Shown: positions 51,520 to 52,975 of the stretch, in pieces
Numbering within the stretch: the first letter of the stretch is position 1
Layout: each line of letters starts with the position of its first letter
Source of the DNA: Anaerolineaceae bacterium UBA3924
GTDB lineage: Bacteria > Chloroflexota > Anaerolineae > Anaerolineales > Anaerolineaceae
Direction: 5' to 3'
Assembly: GCA_002385985.1 (NCBI GenBank)
Contig: DGEO01000008.1
Coordinates: forward strand, 61,062-114,036
Length of the DNA stretch: 52,975 nucleotides
Program-made: the position numbers and the translations under genes
Notes under the pieces: generated by a model
Told to the model about the DNA's origin: nothing
The model's database searches: none
Seen by the model: the letters and a program-made list of their open reading frames with translations, nothing else

Positions 51520-52975
51520 TTACTGTTCCACTTCGACTTCAGAAGGCTTCACATCGACAGGTTCCGCTTTACGGAAGACCAGCTTGTTCTGGTCCTTGTC
51601 CAGCTCGACGTTCACTGTATCGCCCATCGAGAACTGGCCGGACAGCACGCTGATGGACAGCGGGCTTTCCACGTACTTCTGCAGCGCGCGGCGCAGCGGG
51701 CGGGCGCCAAAGGCGGGGTCGTAGCCCACACCGGCCAGCCAGTCGCGCGCTTCGGGGCTGAGCACCACGGTCAGGCCGTGCTCGGCCAGGCGCTCCTGCA
51801 CTTCCTTCATCTGCAGGTCGATGATCTGGCGCATTTCCTCCATGTGCAGCGGCGAGAAGATGATCACCTCGTCGATGCGGTTGAGGAACTCGGGCCGGAA
51901 GGTGGTTTTCAGCGCGTTCTCGATCTTCTGATGCGACTGGCGGTCCTCCTCGGAAGTGTCCGCCAGGAAGCCCAGGCTGCCGCCGCGGCGCACGAACTCG
52001 GTGCCCAGGTTGCTGGTCATGATCAGCACGGTGTTGCGGAAGTCGACCACGCGGCCCTGACCGTCGGTCAGGCGGCCGTCGTCGAGGATCTGCAGCAGCG
52101 CGTTCCAGACTTCCGGATGTGCCTTCTCAATCTCATCAAAGAGCACCACCCGGTAGGGGCGGCGGCGCACGGCTTCGGTCAGCTGGCCGCCTTCTTCATA
52201 GCCCACGTAGCCCGGAGGGGCTCCGAACAGGCGGGAGACGGTGTGCTGCTCGCGGTATTCGCTCATGTCCATGCGCACCAGCGCGTCCTCGTCGCCGAAC
52301 ATGAACTCGGCCAGCGCTTTGGCCAGTTCGGTCTTGCCCACGCCGGAGGGGCCGATGAAGATGAATGAGCCGATCGGGCGGCGCGGGTCCTTCAGGCCGG
52401 CCCGGGCGCGGCGGATGGCGTCGGCGATCACGCTGATGGCTTCCTTCTGCCCGATGATGCGCTCGCTGAGGCGCTCTTCCATGTGCAGCAGGCGCTCGGC
52501 TTCGGTCTCCATCATCTGGGCGACAGGGATGCCGGTCCACTGGGCCACCACCTGTGCGATGTCATCCACGTCGACCACTTCGTCGAGCTTGTGCTCGGCT
52601 TCCCACTTGTCGCGCAGCTGGTTAAACTCTTCCTCCTTGCGCAGGCGTTCGGCCTTCATGCGGGCGGCGCGCTCGTAGTCGCGCTCCACGCCGGCCTGTT
52701 CCTCTTCGGCCTGAAGGCGCTCGATTTCGCTCTTCATAGCCTTCAGGTCAGCCGGCAGCGAATAGAGCGCGACGCGCAGCTTGGCGGCGGCTTCGTCCAT
52801 CAGGTCGATGGCCTTGTCGGGCAGGTGTCGTTCGGTCACATACTGGGCCGACAGGCGGGCGGCTGCGACCAGGGCGTCATCGGAGAAGCGCACCTTGTGA
52901 TGGGCCTCGTAGCGGTCGCGCAGGCCGCGAAGCATCTTGATGGTGTCCTCCACGTTGGGCTCTTCGACGTAGACG
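51520..52975 (-). CDS. clpC: ClpC ATP-dependent protease ATPase subunit (C-terminal part)
   Basis: The window holds the last about 485 residues; the gene runs off the right edge, and the first visible codons read VYVEEPNVEDTIKMLRGL. A UVR-type middle segment (EQAGVERDYERAARMKAERLRKEEEF) favours ClpC over ClpB, which has a longer coiled coil. The second AAA+ module has Walker A GPSGVGKTELAKAL, Walker B VVLFDEIEKAH, the pore loop GAPPGYVGYEEGG and the sensor NRIDEVIIF. It unfolds proteins for ClpP. The C-terminus ends in an acidic tail (VKPSEVEVEQ). A strong terminator follows. Confidence 0.93.
   Translation of the reverse strand, partial: VYVEEPNVEDTIKMLRGLRDRYEAHHKVRFSDDALVAAARLSAQYVTERHLPDKAIDLMDEAAAKLRVALYSLPADLKAMKSEIERLQAEEEQAGVERDYERAARMKAERLRKEEEFNQLRDKWEAEHKLDEVVDVDDIAQVVAQWTGIPVAQMMETEAERLLHMEERLSERIIGQKEAISVIADAIRRARAGLKDPRRPIGSFIFIGPSGVGKTELAKALAEFMFGDEDALVRMDMSEYREQHTVSRLFGAPPGYVGYEEGGQLTEAVRRRPYRVVLFDEIEKAHPEVWNALLQILDDGRLTDGQGRVVDFRNTVLIMTSNLGTEFVRRGGSLGFLADTSEEDRQSHQKIENALKTTFRPEFLNRIDEVIIFSPLHMEEMRQIIDLQMKEVQERLAEHGLTVVLSPEARDWLAGVGYDPAFGARPLRRALQKYVESPLSISVLSGQFSMGDTVNVELDKDQNKLVFRKAEPVDVKPSEVEVEQ

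Overview
The window is a GC-rich bacterial chromosome segment with dense genes and no mobile elements, CRISPR arrays or rRNA. It most resembles a member of the Chloroflexota, probably class Anaerolineae. The pointers are Thr/Pro-rich TPTPTP-type linkers after lipoprotein or membrane anchors, a DUF6754 / MutL-like / zinc-ribbon gene cluster, a MalT-BTAD giant regulator, a DUF5317 gene next to a GAF-HD-GYP gene, paired AI-2E family proteins and a CIRCE-controlled groESL. No outer-membrane assembly genes are seen. This assignment rests on gene content only.

Layout. 1-2343 (minus): start of a lipoprotein gene, an MFS carrier and trmD. 2573-8651 (plus): two TPR proteins, CIRCE-groES-groEL with a terminator, a small membrane protein and a parvulin-type lipoprotein. 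8680-14228 (minus): DUF711, a SpoU methylase and a macro-domain protein; then infC-rpmI-rplT, where infC starts with ATT; then trpS-dtd. 14305-18757: a monotopic sugar transferase, an opposing lipoprotein, an SH3b membrane protein and a phosphohexomutase, ending in a bidirectional terminator. 18827-27337 (minus): nine tightly packed genes that look like one operon. They encode a PIG-L deacetylase, four small or membrane proteins including DUF6754, a zinc-ribbon membrane protein, a MutL-like ATPase, a barrel-type protein and a protein ending in an LPQTG sorting-type signal. This is the best candidate for an undescribed system.

27475-38262 (plus): a small orphan gene, an ABC-2 exporter, two AI-2E family proteins, a baeRF (bacterial eRF1-like) protein and a lipid kinase; then a likely yybP-ykoY manganese riboswitch with an intrinsic terminator controlling a P2A-type ATPase. 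38370-44033 (plus): a MalT-BTAD regulator followed by a compact set of a 47-residue membrane peptide, DUF5317, a 91-residue leader-like protein and GAF-HD-GYP. 44185-48411: structured intergenic DNA, an orphan gene, YkvA, a decayed tRNA copy beside an intact CAT tRNA, a YdcF-like protein, a membrane-tethered LuxR-Kelch protein, a cupin and tRNA-Gly. 48520-52975 (minus): bacterioferritin, an SLT transglycosylase with a palindrome over its start, gmd with a tyrosine phosphatase, and clpC running off the end.

Several genes have a -10 box only 6-7 nt before their ATG and no ribosome binding site, so leaderless transcription appears common. Envelope and glycan functions recur (sugar transferase, phosphohexomutase, gmd, LMW-PTP, SLT, YdcF, PIG-L, lipid kinase), alongside protein quality control (groESL, clpC, parvulin) and translation genes.
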